Below, one piece after another: positions 17,241-26,216 of a DNA stretch of 64,000 bases (positions within the stretch are counted from its first letter, which is position 1; each line of letters opens with the position of its first letter). The DNA is from Rhodococcus sp. 105337. GTDB taxonomy: Bacteria; Actinomycetota; Actinomycetes; Mycobacteriales; Mycobacteriaceae. The translations under genes were made by a program, and so were the position numbers. The notes beneath the pieces are model-generated. The model did not search any database. It saw only the letters and a list, made by a program, of their open reading frames with translations, and had not been told where the DNA came from. The stretch is taken from contig NZ_JABAGQ010000003.1 in NCBI RefSeq assembly GCF_012844225.1, positions 310,001 through 374,000 of the forward strand, given 5' to 3'.

Positions 17241-18041
17241 CTACGCCGCCAAGAAGTCCAGCAACACCTTGTTGACCACCTCGGGACGCTCCAGGTAGCC
17301 GTAGTGGCCGGCGTCCGGAATCTCCTCGTACCGTGCGCCAGGAATCGCTTCCGCCACTTCCCGCGACAGATACGCCGGAATCATGCGGTCGTCGGCGAAT
17401 CCCACCGCGAGGCACTGCTTCGTGATCGCCCGGTAGGCGGCACGGCGATCGAACTCGCGGTCCATGCCCAACTGGGCCCGCACGCCGGGCGACATCTTCC
17501 CGCCACTGAACTCGAACACGTCGAGCCAGTCGCGTGCGGTGTTCTCGTCGGCAAGCGAGGCGGGCGACAGGTTCATCACCGCGGTCACCGCGGCCTGATA
17601 CTTGGGCGGCAACTCCACACCGCTGTCGTACAACTGCCGCTCCCCCTCGGTGAGCGTCATCTGGAACCGGTCCATCCGTGCATGGCCGGCGAGGAACACC
17701 GCTTTGCGGACGAGGTCCGGACGCGCCAAGGTCAGTTCCTGCGCGACGCGCGCACCCATCGACGTGCCGACGACATGCGCCGGGCCACCGAGCAACTCGA
17801 TCAGGCCCGCGGTGTCGGCAACGAGATCGTCGAGCGTCATCCCACTCAGGCTCTCCCCCGACGGCGCAATGCCACGGTTGTCGAACGTGGCCACGCGGTA
17901 GCCGGCCTTCACGAGCGCAGGCACCTGATGCAGGTCCCACACCCGGCCGGGGCTGCCGGTTCCCATGACGAGAACTACGAGGTCGCCGGATCCCTTGACC
18001 TGGTAGTTCAGCGGGATTCCGTTGATCGTCGCAATGGGCAT
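17241..18041 (-). CDS. Alpha/beta hydrolase, BpoC-like
   Basis: The 266-residue protein has a canonical fold: strand-rich N-terminus, VMGTGSPGRVWDLHQVPAL, TFDNRGIAPSGE, nucleophile elbow VGTSMGARVAQEL, VGFADDRMIPAYLSREVA (acid region) and the catalytic histidine in IPDAGHYGYLERPEVVN. It closely resembles the mycobacterial BpoC group, once called non-haem bromoperoxidases and now treated as MenH/lyase-like hydrolases of unknown substrate. ATG 18041 has a GAGGAAG ribosome-binding site; residues encoded up to 18080 are not needed. It is probably monocistronic because a strong hairpin follows it. Confidence 0.82.
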   Translation of the reverse strand: MPIATINGIPLNYQVKGSGDLVVLVMGTGSPGRVWDLHQVPALVKAGYRVATFDNRGIAPSGESLSGMTLDDLVADTAGLIELLGGPAHVVGTSMGARVAQELTLARPDLVRKAVFLAGHARMDRFQMTLTEGERQLYDSGVELPPKYQAAVTAVMNLSPASLADENTARDWLDVFEFSGGKMSPGVRAQLGMDREFDRRAAYRAITKQCLAVGFADDRMIPAYLSREVAEAIPGARYEEIPDAGHYGYLERPEVVNKVLLDFLAA

Positions 18042-18232
18042 GGAGACCTTCCTCGAAGACTGCGGGGGGCGAACGCGCACAGATCGACGAGCGCGGCGTT
18101 ACGGGCCCTACGGTACCGCGAGGGCCCCGGCCACGATCGATCCAGCACCCGGCGGGTGGCGCCCCGGTGTCCCACTCTCCTAGAGTCGAGGCAGATGCAT
18201 GCTCGCGCCGAGCAGCTACCCGGGAGGAACAC

Positions 18233-18403
18233 ATGACCGCGGACCCCACCACGCCCGACGTTCTGGCAGACGACGATCTCGAACCTGTCGCCGACGAGAC
18301 CGCCCGACAGGCACAGCGCGTCGTCGCCGCCTACGCCGAGACTGCGGACGAGTGCCGCATGCTGCTGTCGATGCTGGGCATCGGCCCGGCCGAAAAGTAC
18401 TGA
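18233..18403 (+). CDS. Small conserved protein upstream of otsA
   Basis: The 56-residue protein starts at ATG 18233 after a GGAGGA ribosome-binding site. It is acidic at the N-terminus ([14 protein letters not shown]) and ends in a helical [15 protein letters not shown] segment. I do not recognise a characterised family. It has no signal or membrane segment. It precedes otsA by 37 bases on the same strand, so it is probably cotranscribed and could be a regulatory or accessory peptide for trehalose synthesis; that is only inference from position. Confidence 0.6.
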   Translation: MTADPTTPDVLADDDLEPVADETARQAQRVVAAYAETADECRMLLSMLGIGPAEKY

Positions 18404-18440
18404 CGAGATCCATCGGACCGGCACCTCGAGAGGACACGAC

Positions 18441-19952
18441 GTGACAGCAGGCGGCGCGGATGCGACCGAAGAATCCGAGTCGATCACCCCGTCCGATTTC
18501 GTCGTCGTCGCGAATCGCCTGCCGGTGGATCTCGAACGCCTGCCGGACGGCACGACCCGATGGAAGCGCAGCCCCGGCGGTCTCGTCACCGCCCTCGAGC
18601 CGATCCTGCGTTCCAACCACGGAGCGTGGGTCGGCTGGGCCGGGGTGGCCGACGCCGACGCCGGCGTCATCGTCGAGGACGACCTCACGCTGTACTCGGT
18701 TCCCCTGAGCACTCAGGAGATCGCCGACTACTACGAGGGGTTCTCCAACGCGACGCTGTGGCCGCTCTACCACGACGTCATCGTCCGCCCGGAATACCGG
18801 CGCGAATGGTGGAACGTCTACGTCGAGGTCAACCGGCGCTTCGCGGAAGAAGCGGCCAAGGCCGCAGCACCGAACGCCACCGTCTGGATCCAGGACTACC
18901 AACTCCAGTTGGTGCCGAAGATGCTGCGGATGCTGCGGCCCGACCTCACGATCGGGTTCTTCCTGCACATTCCGTTCCCGCCGGTCGAGTTGTTCATGCA
19001 GATGCCCTGGCGCACCGAGATCGTCGAAGGGCTCCTCGGTGCCGACCTCATCGGCTTCCATCTCCCCGGCGGCGCCCAGAACTTCCTGTACCTGGCGGGC
19101 AGGCTCGCCGGCCACCAGACCTCGCGCGGCAACATCGGTGTCCGCTCGAAGCTCGGTGTGGTCCAGGTCGGATTCCGCTCGGTGCGCGTCGGTGCCTTCC
19201 CCATCTCCATCGCGTCGGGCGAACTCGACGAACAGTCGCGTAGCAAGAAGATTCGCGACCGGGCCAAAGCGATCCGCAAGGAACTGGGCAACCCGGACCA
19301 CATCCTGCTCGGGGTCGACCGGCTCGACTACACCAAGGGCATCGACGTCCGGCTCGACGCCCTCAACGAACTCCTCGACGAGGGACGGGTCGATCCGGCC
19401 CGCACCGTCATGGTGCAGCTCGCGACTCCCAGCCGCGAACGCGTCGAGTCGTATGTGCAGATGCGCGGTGAGATCGAGCGCATGGTCAGTCGCATCAACG
19501 GTGAGTACGCCGAGGTCGGCCGCCCGGTGGTCCACTACATCCACCGCCCGGTGCCCCGCGAGGAACTCATCGCCTTCTTCGTCGCCGCCGACGTAATGCT
19601 GGTGACGCCGTTGCGCGACGGGATGAACCTCGTCGCCAAGGAATACATCGCGTGCCGCAGCGATCTCGGTGGTTCGCTGGTGCTCAGCGAATTCACCGGC
19701 GCAGCAGCCGAACTGCGTCAGTCCTTCCTGTGCAATCCGCACGACCTGGAGGACGTCAAGGACAAGATGCAGGCAGCGATCGAGCAACCCCGCGACGTCG
19801 GACGCAAGACGATGCGTGCCCTCCGCCGTCAGGTCCTCACGCACGATGTCGACCGGTGGGCACGCTCGTTCCTCGAAGCGCTGTCGCACACCGGCGCTGC
19901 GGGACCCGCACTGATCACACCGGGTGAAGGCCGCAACGGGAACGGCGGGTAG
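18441..19952 (+). CDS. otsA: Trehalose-6-phosphate synthase
   Basis: OtsA (GT20) joins UDP- or GDP-glucose to glucose 6-phosphate to make trehalose 6-phosphate. The 503-residue protein shows NRLPVD near the N-terminus, [12 protein letters not shown] (Gly-rich sugar-phosphate loop), [45 protein letters not shown], and the C-terminal [16 protein letters not shown] nucleotide-sugar site. All are diagnostic. The GTG start at 18441 follows GAGAGGA. In Mycobacteriales, trehalose is a stress solute and the carrier of mycolates, so this gene fits the host. No otsB is adjacent. Confidence 0.96.
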   Translation: MTAGGADATEESESITPSDFVVVANRLPVDLERLPDGTTRWKRSPGGLVTALEPILRSNHGAWVGWAGVADADAGVIVEDDLTLYSVPLSTQEIADYYEGFSNATLWPLYHDVIVRPEYRREWWNVYVEVNRRFAEEAAKAAAPNATVWIQDYQLQLVPKMLRMLRPDLTIGFFLHIPFPPVELFMQMPWRTEIVEGLLGADLIGFHLPGGAQNFLYLAGRLAGHQTSRGNIGVRSKLGVVQVGFRSVRVGAFPISIASGELDEQSRSKKIRDRAKAIRKELGNPDHILLGVDRLDYTKGIDVRLDALNELLDEGRVDPARTVMVQLATPSRERVESYVQMRGEIERMVSRINGEYAEVGRPVVHYIHRPVPREELIAFFVAADVMLVTPLRDGMNLVAKEYIACRSDLGGSLVLSEFTGAAAELRQSFLCNPHDLEDVKDKMQAAIEQPRDVGRKTMRALRRQVLTHDVDRWARSFLEALSHTGAAGPALITPGEGRNGNGG

Positions 19953-19976
19953 CGGGTCGGTCCCACTGAGTGGAAC

Positions 19977-20005
19977 TATGCCGCGGGACACAACCCGCGG
20001 GCATA
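19977..20005. repeat. Imperfect inverted repeat between otsA and the Fe-S flavoprotein gene
   Basis: TATGCCGCGGG and CCCGCGGGCATA flank ACACAA and pair over 11 bp with a single bulged base. It ends 10 bases before the GTG start of the next gene, so it could terminate the otsA transcript or act as an operator or translation-blocking hairpin. Confidence 0.5.
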
Positions 20006-20015
20006 ACGTCTTGGT

Positions 20016-22127
20016 GTGACGACCGGAACCTTCCCCCATCTCCTTTCCCCCGGCACCATCGGGCCCGTGACGCTGCGGAATCGGGTCGTCCTGCCCGCCA
20101 TGGACATGAATCTGTGTGACGACGGCGAGATCGAGCAGGGCGACATCGACCATTTCGTCGCCCGCGCCGAGGGCGGCACCGGGCTGATCATCACCGGATG
20201 CTGCGCTGTCGCCTATCCGCTCGGCTGCGCCAGCACCAAGGAACCCGGACTGTCGGAGGACAGGTTCATCCCCGGTCTCACCGCACTCGCCGACGCTGTC
20301 CACGAGGCCGGTAGTGCTCTGTGCGTGCAGATGACGCACCACGGCAAGGTCGCACGGATCGACACCGTCAACGATCGGCCGCTGCTCGTCCCCTCGACCC
20401 CGAACTCGAGCCCCGACCTGAGCGCGCTCGCCGACAACACCGGTGAAGAACTCCAGAAGATGGCTGCGGTCACCCACGGCAAGCAGGCCGAATACCACGA
20501 AGCCACACAGGAAGACCTGGCATGGCTCGTGCGCTGCTTCGCGGACGCCGCGGGCCGGGTGAAAGCGGCAGGCGCGGACGCGGTCGAAATCCATTGTGCG
20601 CACGGCTATGTGCTCGGCGCCTTCCTCAGCCGCGCCGACAATCGGCGCACCGACGAATACGGTGGTTCGTTCGCGAACCGTGCGCGACTTGCGTGCGAGG
20701 TCATCCGCGCGGTGAAGGCCGAAGTCGGCGACTCCCTGGCGATTCTGGTGCGCGTCGCCGGACGCGAATTCGGCGAAGCCGACGGCCTGAGCACAGACGA
20801 GGCAGTGCGCGCTTCACAGTTGTTCGAAGCCGCGGGAGCCGACGCGATCCACGTGACCGGCTGGGGCCGAAACCCGTTCTCCAACTTCACCGACGGGCCG
20901 CTCCCGAACACTGTCGGCGCCTACACGGGTCTGGCAGCCTCGGTGAAGAAGGCCGTCGGCATCCCGGTGATCGCAGTCGGTCGCGTACTGCCCGAGGTGG
21001 GCGAGAAGACCATCGCCGACGGTGACGCCGATTTCGTCGCGATGGGCCGCCAGTTGCTCGCGGATCCCTCCTTGGTCGGCAAGCTCGCCGCGGGCACGCC
21101 GGAGCAGGTGCGGCCGTGCATCAACTGCTATGTGTGTGTCCAGGAGAATTTCTGGGACGACACCCCGATCTGCGCGGTGAATCCGGCGCTGGGCAACGAG
21201 ACCCTGGTGCCGTTCACCCCCACGTCCGCGGCGAAGCACATCGTCGTGGTGGGTGCCGGGCCGGGCGGGCTCGAAGTCGCGCGCGTCGCCTCCGAGCGAG
21301 GACACCGGGTGACGGTGCTCGACAAGTCGGATCGGCTCGGCGGCACACTCTGGTTCTCGACCCTCACCACCCCGGACAACGAGCAGTTGCTGAGGTGGCT
21401 CCGCTCCGAGATCGAACGCCTCGGCGTCGACGTCCGCCTGAACACCGAGGCCACCGCCCACTCCGTCGCCGCACTCGCACCCGATGCCGTCGTGATCGCC
21501 ACCGGCGCGGTGCGCGGCCGGCCCGACGTTCCCGGTGGCGATCTGCCCCACGTGCACACCGGCGATACGCTGCGAGCCCTGATGACCGGGGCCGGCGACA
21601 CGTCGGAACAACCGCTGTTCCTCCGCACCATGGGGCGCCTCGGCAAGCTGTCGGGAATCACCAAGAGCCCACAGGCGATTCGCGCCGTCACCCGCAAGTT
21701 CCTGCCCATGGGCAAAGACGTGGTCGTGGTCGGGGGCTCGCTCGTCGGTCTCGAACTGGCGGAGTTCCTCGCAGAACGTGGGCGCCGGGTGACCCTGCTC
21801 GAAGAGGGCGGACAACTGGGCGTGCCGATGGCCATGCCACGACGCTGGACGGCAGTTCGGCACGCCGGCGAAGTCGGCGTAACCATTCACCGGCGAGCAC
21901 AGGTGCAGCGCATCACCGCCGACACCGTCGAATTCCGCGTCGGTGACGAAACCCTCACCGCCCCGGCCGATATGGTCGTCGTGGCGTCCGGAGTCTCGGC
22001 CGCGGCGCCGCTCGCCGACGAGCTCGAGGGCAGGGTACCGGAGATCCACGTGGTCGGTGACGCCGCGGACGTCGGCTACATCGAAGGAGCGATCCACTCC
22101 GCGTGGAACGTCGCCACGGTGCTCTGA
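20016..22127 (+). CDS. Old-yellow-enzyme/2,4-dienoyl-CoA reductase-like Fe-S flavoprotein
   Basis: The 703-residue protein has three parts. An N-terminal FMN TIM barrel (residues 1-360) carries HGYVLGAFLSRADNRRTDEYGGS. A 4Fe-4S cluster motif has Cys368, Cys371, Cys374 and Cys386. C-terminal FAD and NAD(P)H Rossmann domains carry VVGAGPGGLEVARVA and VVVGGSLVGLELAEFLAERG. This matches the FadH/trimethylamine-dehydrogenase-like group that passes electrons from NAD(P)H through FAD and the cluster to FMN, reducing C=C bonds of enoyl-type substrates or demethylating amines. The substrate is unknown; nearby steroid genes make an enone or dienoyl-CoA plausible. The GTG start gives the family N-terminus. 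Confidence 0.85.
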   Translation: MTTGTFPHLLSPGTIGPVTLRNRVVLPAMDMNLCDDGEIEQGDIDHFVARAEGGTGLIITGCCAVAYPLGCASTKEPGLSEDRFIPGLTALADAVHEAGSALCVQMTHHGKVARIDTVNDRPLLVPSTPNSSPDLSALADNTGEELQKMAAVTHGKQAEYHEATQEDLAWLVRCFADAAGRVKAAGADAVEIHCAHGYVLGAFLSRADNRRTDEYGGSFANRARLACEVIRAVKAEVGDSLAILVRVAGREFGEADGLSTDEAVRASQLFEAAGADAIHVTGWGRNPFSNFTDGPLPNTVGAYTGLAASVKKAVGIPVIAVGRVLPEVGEKTIADGDADFVAMGRQLLADPSLVGKLAAGTPEQVRPCINCYVCVQENFWDDTPICAVNPALGNETLVPFTPTSAAKHIVVVGAGPGGLEVARVASERGHRVTVLDKSDRLGGTLWFSTLTTPDNEQLLRWLRSEIERLGVDVRLNTEATAHSVAALAPDAVVIATGAVRGRPDVPGGDLPHVHTGDTLRALMTGAGDTSEQPLFLRTMGRLGKLSGITKSPQAIRAVTRKFLPMGKDVVVVGGSLVGLELAEFLAERGRRVTLLEEGGQLGVPMAMPRRWTAVRHAGEVGVTIHRRAQVQRITADTVEFRVGDETLTAPADMVVVASGVSAAAPLADELEGRVPEIHVVGDAADVGYIEGAIHSAWNVATVL

Positions 22128-22185
22128 CAGAAACACGGTGCTCTGACAGAAACACCGTGCTGACGGGAACACGGTGCTGTTGAGG
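22115..22185. repeat. 19-bp tandem direct repeat across the stop codon
   Basis: Two exact 19-base units starting CACGGTGCTCTGACAG (22115-22133 and 22134-22152) are followed by two shorter decayed copies (CACCGTGCTGACGG, CACGGTGCTGTTG). The first unit contains the stop codon of the Fe-S flavoprotein gene. It looks like slippage duplication in the 3' untranslated region. Confidence 0.7.
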
Positions 22186-22202
22186 GAGCGACCCCCCGGA
22201 GC

Positions 22203-22991
22203 CTAGATCGGTGTCAGCCGGCTGACGAGCCAGCGGTCGTCGTGTTTTTCGAGTTCGACTCGCACACGACTGCCGCTGCTCACAGCTTCCGGATTCTCGG
22301 AACTCGTGGTGATCTGGTTGAGGAACAGCAGGGTCACGGCGCTGTCGGCATCGGCGGATACCACCGACGATCCCTGCACGCTCACCTGCACGCTGATGGC
22401 CTTCTCCTTGGCCCCCGGCGCGATGACGTTCTTCATCAGATTCGTGTACTCGTCACGGAAGTCCCCGGTGAGGCCCTCGCCCGCCACGGCGATCTGATCG
22501 TCCACCTCGCCGTGGGTGTAGGCGAGCATCGCGACGGCCTGCTCCTCTGCTGCCACACGGGCTTCGGTACGGGCAGCCTCGGCAGCCGAGTCGGCCCGCG
22601 CTCCGTACGCGAGCCAGCCCACGACGACCGCGAACACGAGTACGAGCACCGACAGCCCGATCGCGACGTGCCGCAGGTACGACTGCGAGGACGGTGCTGT
22701 GTCCACGGGCGCGGGTGCGGTGTCCGCGGGTGCCGGAGCGGTGTCTGCGGAATTCACGACCGTGTCCGTGGAAGCCGGAGCGGTGTCTGCGGCTGCGGTA
22801 TCCCCGGGTGAGGAAGCCGTCGCGGCCGCGGTCTCACCGGATGTGGTGTCGCCGGTCGTGTTCGTCTCGCCGGTCGTGTTCGTCTCGCCGGTCGTGTTCG
22901 TCTCGCCGGCCGTATCCGTCCGGCTGTTCGTGTCCGCCTGGCTGTCCGTGTTCACTGACGTCACCTGCTTGTCTTTCCGGTCTTCACTCAC
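22203..22991 (-). CDS. Mce-associated membrane protein (second, repeat-rich)
   Basis: The 262-residue protein has a long Thr/Ala/Asp/Pro-rich N-terminus with short GETNTT repeats, one membrane helix (HVAIGLSVLVLVFAVVVGWLAYG, near residues 108-130) and a C-terminal extracytoplasmic domain of the NTF2-like Mce-associated type (FRDEYTNLMKNVIAPGAKEKAISV...LVSRLTPI). Such proteins sit at the end of mce operons in Mycobacteriales and stabilise or assist the Mce complex. It overlaps the upstream gene by an ATGA, so it is the last gene of the mce4-like operon. It corresponds in place to the Rv3492c/Rv3493c pair of M. tuberculosis. Confidence 0.82.
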   Translation of the reverse strand: MSEDRKDKQVTSVNTDSQADTNSRTDTAGETNTTGETNTTGETNTTGDTTSGETAAATASSPGDTAAADTAPASTDTVVNSADTAPAPADTAPAPVDTAPSSQSYLRHVAIGLSVLVLVFAVVVGWLAYGARADSAAEAARTEARVAAEEQAVAMLAYTHGEVDDQIAVAGEGLTGDFRDEYTNLMKNVIAPGAKEKAISVQVSVQGSSVVSADADSAVTLLFLNQITTSSENPEAVSSGSRVRVELEKHDDRWLVSRLTPI

Positions 22992-23587
22992 GGCACGAAC
23001 TCCACCTTCGACGCCAGCAGTCTGCCGTTCTCGTCACAGATCGTCACGCGCAGACGGAAATCGCGTGGTTCCGGCTCGGTCTGGTCGGCATTGCTCACCA
23101 TCGCACGCGACGCGACGAGCGACGACGCGCACGTACCGTCCTCGTTCTGGATTCCGGCCTCGAGCACCTCCCCCATCGTCGTGACGCCGGCTTGCTGCAC
23201 GACCTCGACGAACGGGCCTTCGCGCCCTTCGAATTCGGCCTTGAAGTCGCCGGTGGCCCCGTCGATCAGCCGCTGCACGTCGGCGTCTGCGGAGTCGGCG
23301 CGGATCGTCGTCAGGTTCAGCACGGTCTGACGCGCAGCCTGGACGAACGCCGCTCGTCGCTCGTCACGCTCGTCGGCCGACCGCTGGTCGATGATCAGCC
23401 AGACACCGGCGGCCACAACGGCGATCAGCAGAATCGATGCGACCACGACCACCCGTTTGGGCCATGTCGGCGCCGCCGGTGCCGTGTCGCTGCCCCCGGT
23501 ATCGGTCGCACTCGTCGGCGTGGTGCTCTCGTCGGGAACCGTATCGGGCTCGACGGTGGGACCGTCTTTGTCGTGTTCGTTCGCCAT
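22988..23587 (-). CDS. Mce-associated membrane protein (first)
   Basis: The 199-residue protein has an acidic Thr/Pro-rich cytoplasmic N-terminus, one membrane helix (KRVVVVASILLIAVVAAGVWLII, residues about 44-66) and an extracytoplasmic domain with DATGDFKAEFEG-like and CDENGRLLASKVEFVP segments. This is the Mce-associated (Mas) protein layout. ATG 23587 overlaps the mce4F stop by one base (TGATG), and its end overlaps the next gene by ATGA. It should act with the Mce4 transporter in the envelope. The longer frame to 23992 lies inside mce4F and is rejected. Confidence 0.82.
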   Translation of the reverse strand: MANEHDKDGPTVEPDTVPDESTTPTSATDTGGSDTAPAAPTWPKRVVVVASILLIAVVAAGVWLIIDQRSADERDERRAAFVQAARQTVLNLTTIRADSADADVQRLIDGATGDFKAEFEGREGPFVEVVQQAGVTTMGEVLEAGIQNEDGTCASSLVASRAMVSNADQTEPEPRDFRLRVTICDENGRLLASKVEFVP

Positions 23588-25002
23588 CAGCCCTGCTGTG
23601 CCTTCATGAAAGTCTCCAAACTCCGGTCGTCTCCCAGTTGGGCGTGGGTATACACGGTGCCGTCGGGACCGATATACGTCCCCGTCTGCGGATCGATCCG
23701 GCGCGCGGTGACGCCGGCCGGTGCCGCAGCACCGCTGCCTTCGGTGTATGACGCAGGCGTCGGCACGACATTGTCGGACCCTACCGGCGTAGGTGGACCC
23801 TGCCACGGATTGTCGGAGTATTTCGGTGTGTAGCCGGTACGGCACTGATCGGGCGTCGGTGCACGGCGCCCCGGATACTCCATGCACGGCAGGTTCCGGG
23901 CACCGCGCTGGGCGTTCGGATAGTCCTGCGGCAACTGGCAGAACACATCCCCCGGCGTGTCGACCATCGTGGTGTCGGCGGGGCTGCGCCACTGATCCGG
24001 CGGGACGAATCCGGAAAGACAGGGCGGCGGGTCGTGAAGCTGGAGATGGAAGTCGACGACTGCACCGTCCTCCGGCGGTCCGGACCCGGCCGCCGTGATC
24101 AGCGCGGTCGTCATCGGCGGATACAGCACGAGGACCTGCTCGATCCCGGAGTTGTAGATGACACCGACTTCACCGACGCTCACCAGGTTCGCGAGCAGGA
24201 GCGGAAGTGTCGGGCGGAGATCCTGCAGCAGCACTTCGGCTTCGGCCGCGGCCGACGGACCGGTCTCGAGCAGTGTCCGCAGATCGGGGTCGCTCTCGCG
24301 CAAGCGGTCGGTGAAGGTCACCATGTCCCGCGTCCACGACCGGATGGCGTCGCTGGTGACCGTCTGAGTGTCGAGCAGCGGCCCCACCTCGTCGATGAGC
24401 CGACGGGTTTCGGCGCTGTTCCCCGATGCCTCCTGCACGAACAGGCGGGTCGAGTCGATCAGGTCCTGCAATTCGGGACCGGATCCGTTGAACGCCTCGA
24501 AGGCTTCGTCCACGAGTGCCTGCAGTCGCGTGTCGCCGATGCTGGCGAGCAACACGTCCGCCTGGTCCAGCAGGGCACCGACCTCTTGCGGGACGGTAGC
24601 GCGCTCCACCGGCACCACGTCGCCGTCCGCGAGATACCCACCACTCGAACCCCCTTCGCGGGGAACGAGATCGACATACTGCTCACCTATGGCGGACACG
24701 CTCCGAACGGCCGCGTCCACATCGGCAGGAATCTTGTAGTCGCTGCCGATCGACAGCGTCGCGTCGACGCCTGCGGGCGAGAGCGCGACCGACTGGACCG
24801 TTCCGACGTTGATACCCCGGTAGGTCACGTTCGAGTGCGGATACAGGCCGCCGGTGGACGGAAGTTCCACGGTGAGCGTGTACCGGCCGACCCCCAGCAG
24901 CGCCGGCAGACGCACGTACTGCAGCGTCATCACGACGAGACCGATCACGGTGAGCACAGCGAAGATCGAGAGCTGGATACGAACGAATCGTGAAAGCATC
25001 AT
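23587..25002 (-). CDS. mce4F: MCE family protein Mce4F-like
   Basis: The 471-residue protein has an N-terminal hydrophobic anchor (QLSIFAVLTVIGLVVMTL) followed by an MCE/MlaD domain (RYTLTVELPSTGGLYPHSNVTYRGINVGTV, about residues 40-125). A long helical region that should build the transport tube or needle comes next, then a Pro/Gly-rich C-terminal tail with PPCLSGFVPPDQWRSP and MEYPGRRAPT. It is the sixth MCE subunit of the steroid importer; subunits form a hexameric shuttle across the envelope. It overlaps mce4E by four bases. Compared with the paralogue at 45363 it has an extra tail of about 70 residues. Confidence 0.93.
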   Translation of the reverse strand: MMLSRFVRIQLSIFAVLTVIGLVVMTLQYVRLPALLGVGRYTLTVELPSTGGLYPHSNVTYRGINVGTVQSVALSPAGVDATLSIGSDYKIPADVDAAVRSVSAIGEQYVDLVPREGGSSGGYLADGDVVPVERATVPQEVGALLDQADVLLASIGDTRLQALVDEAFEAFNGSGPELQDLIDSTRLFVQEASGNSAETRRLIDEVGPLLDTQTVTSDAIRSWTRDMVTFTDRLRESDPDLRTLLETGPSAAAEAEVLLQDLRPTLPLLLANLVSVGEVGVIYNSGIEQVLVLYPPMTTALITAAGSGPPEDGAVVDFHLQLHDPPPCLSGFVPPDQWRSPADTTMVDTPGDVFCQLPQDYPNAQRGARNLPCMEYPGRRAPTPDQCRTGYTPKYSDNPWQGPPTPVGSDNVVPTPASYTEGSGAAAPAGVTARRIDPQTGTYIGPDGTVYTHAQLGDDRSLETFMKAQQG

Positions 25003-26216
25003 GGTCCGAACACCCCCTCGGGAAGTCCGGGAATCGTGATCTCGCCGATTCCGGGGATCGAGAGTGTGCCGGCAGGTCCCGGGGCGGGTTGTGCGGGCGG
25101 CGGCGCGAGCGGCGCCTGGAACGGATCGACGGCCTGGGCGGCGAGTCCGGCGTCCCTGCCGAGAATTCCCTCCGGTCCGGCCAATCGGCCCGCCAGTGGG
25201 GTTCCGGTCAGGAAATTCAGGTCGAGCCGATCGAGGGTCAGGTCGATCGTCATGGCGAGGTTCGCGTAATCACCCCGGATGACGTTGTTGATCCCGTTCT
25301 GAGGGAAGGGGTACGTCAGGAGTACGCCGAGGACTTCGGTGAGCGCGCTGCCCGAGTCGGCCAGCGCCCGCAACGTCGGTGCCAGCCCCTGCAGGTTCGC
25401 TTTGAGATCGTCGTTGGAGCTTTCGACGACACGACTCGCCACCGTGCTCAGCTCACCGAGCGAGGACATCGCGGACGTGAGGTTCTGCCGCTGGTCCACG
25501 AGGACTTCGAGCGCGGGCGGTAGTTCCTCCAGTGCCCGCACGAGGGTTTCGTTCTGGTTGTTCACCGTGACCGCGAGCCGGTCCATCCCTTCGAGCGCGG
25601 ACACGATATCGCCGCGCTGGGTGTCGAGCGCGGACACGAGTTCGTCGAGACGCGGGAGCAGGTTGCGGACGGAATCCTCCCGCCCGACCAGTGCGGCGTT
25701 GAGTTCGGTGGTGATGTCGTTGATCTGCGCCAGACCGCCGCCGTTGAGTACCAGTGACAACGACGAGAGCGTCTGCTCCGTCGTCGGATAGACACCCGCA
25801 CGCTCGAGGGGAATCCGATCGCCGTCCGCGAGCCGTCCACGCGCGGGTTCGCCGACGGGGGCGAGCAACTCGAGGTGCTGCGAACCGAGCAGGCTCGTCT
25901 GGCCGATCTTGGCCGTCGCGTTGGCGGGCACCACGGTGTCCTTGTCGAGCGCCACCGTGACGAGAGCGTGCCATCCGTCCACTTCGATCGCGGCAATCGA
26001 CCCGACGGTGACATCGTCTACGCGGACCGGTGAGTTCTGGGTCAGCGTCGTGACATTGGGCATCTCGATCTCGACGCGGTAGGCACCTTCACCGCGTCCG
26101 GCGGTGCCCGGCATGGGAACCGAGTTGAGCCCGTCCCATTCACAGCCCGTCAGCGCCAGCGTTGCCGCCAGCACGACCGCGGCCGCGGTGATGCGCCGTC
26201 CATTCGACAGGATCAT
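24999..26216 (-). CDS. mce4E: MCE family lipoprotein Mce4E-like
   Basis: The 405-residue protein begins with a lipoprotein signal: hydrophobic ITAAAVVLAATLALTGC, giving a lipidated cysteine near residue 25. The MCE domain follows (PNVTTLTQNSPVRVDDVTVGSI) with GQTSLLGSQHLEL. A helical region and a Pro-rich tail ending GEITIPGLPEGVFGP follow. Mce E subunits are the lipoproteins of Mce complexes (LprN-type in Mce4). ATG 26216 overlaps mce4D by four bases. It should be exported and anchored on the outer face of the cytoplasmic membrane as part of the substrate-conducting hexamer. Confidence 0.93.
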   Translation of the reverse strand: MILSNGRRITAAAVVLAATLALTGCEWDGLNSVPMPGTAGRGEGAYRVEIEMPNVTTLTQNSPVRVDDVTVGSIAAIEVDGWHALVTVALDKDTVVPANATAKIGQTSLLGSQHLELLAPVGEPARGRLADGDRIPLERAGVYPTTEQTLSSLSLVLNGGGLAQINDITTELNAALVGREDSVRNLLPRLDELVSALDTQRGDIVSALEGMDRLAVTVNNQNETLVRALEELPPALEVLVDQRQNLTSAMSSLGELSTVASRVVESSNDDLKANLQGLAPTLRALADSGSALTEVLGVLLTYPFPQNGINNVIRGDYANLAMTIDLTLDRLDLNFLTGTPLAGRLAGPEGILGRDAGLAAQAVDPFQAPLAPPPAQPAPGPAGTLSIPGIGEITIPGLPEGVFGP

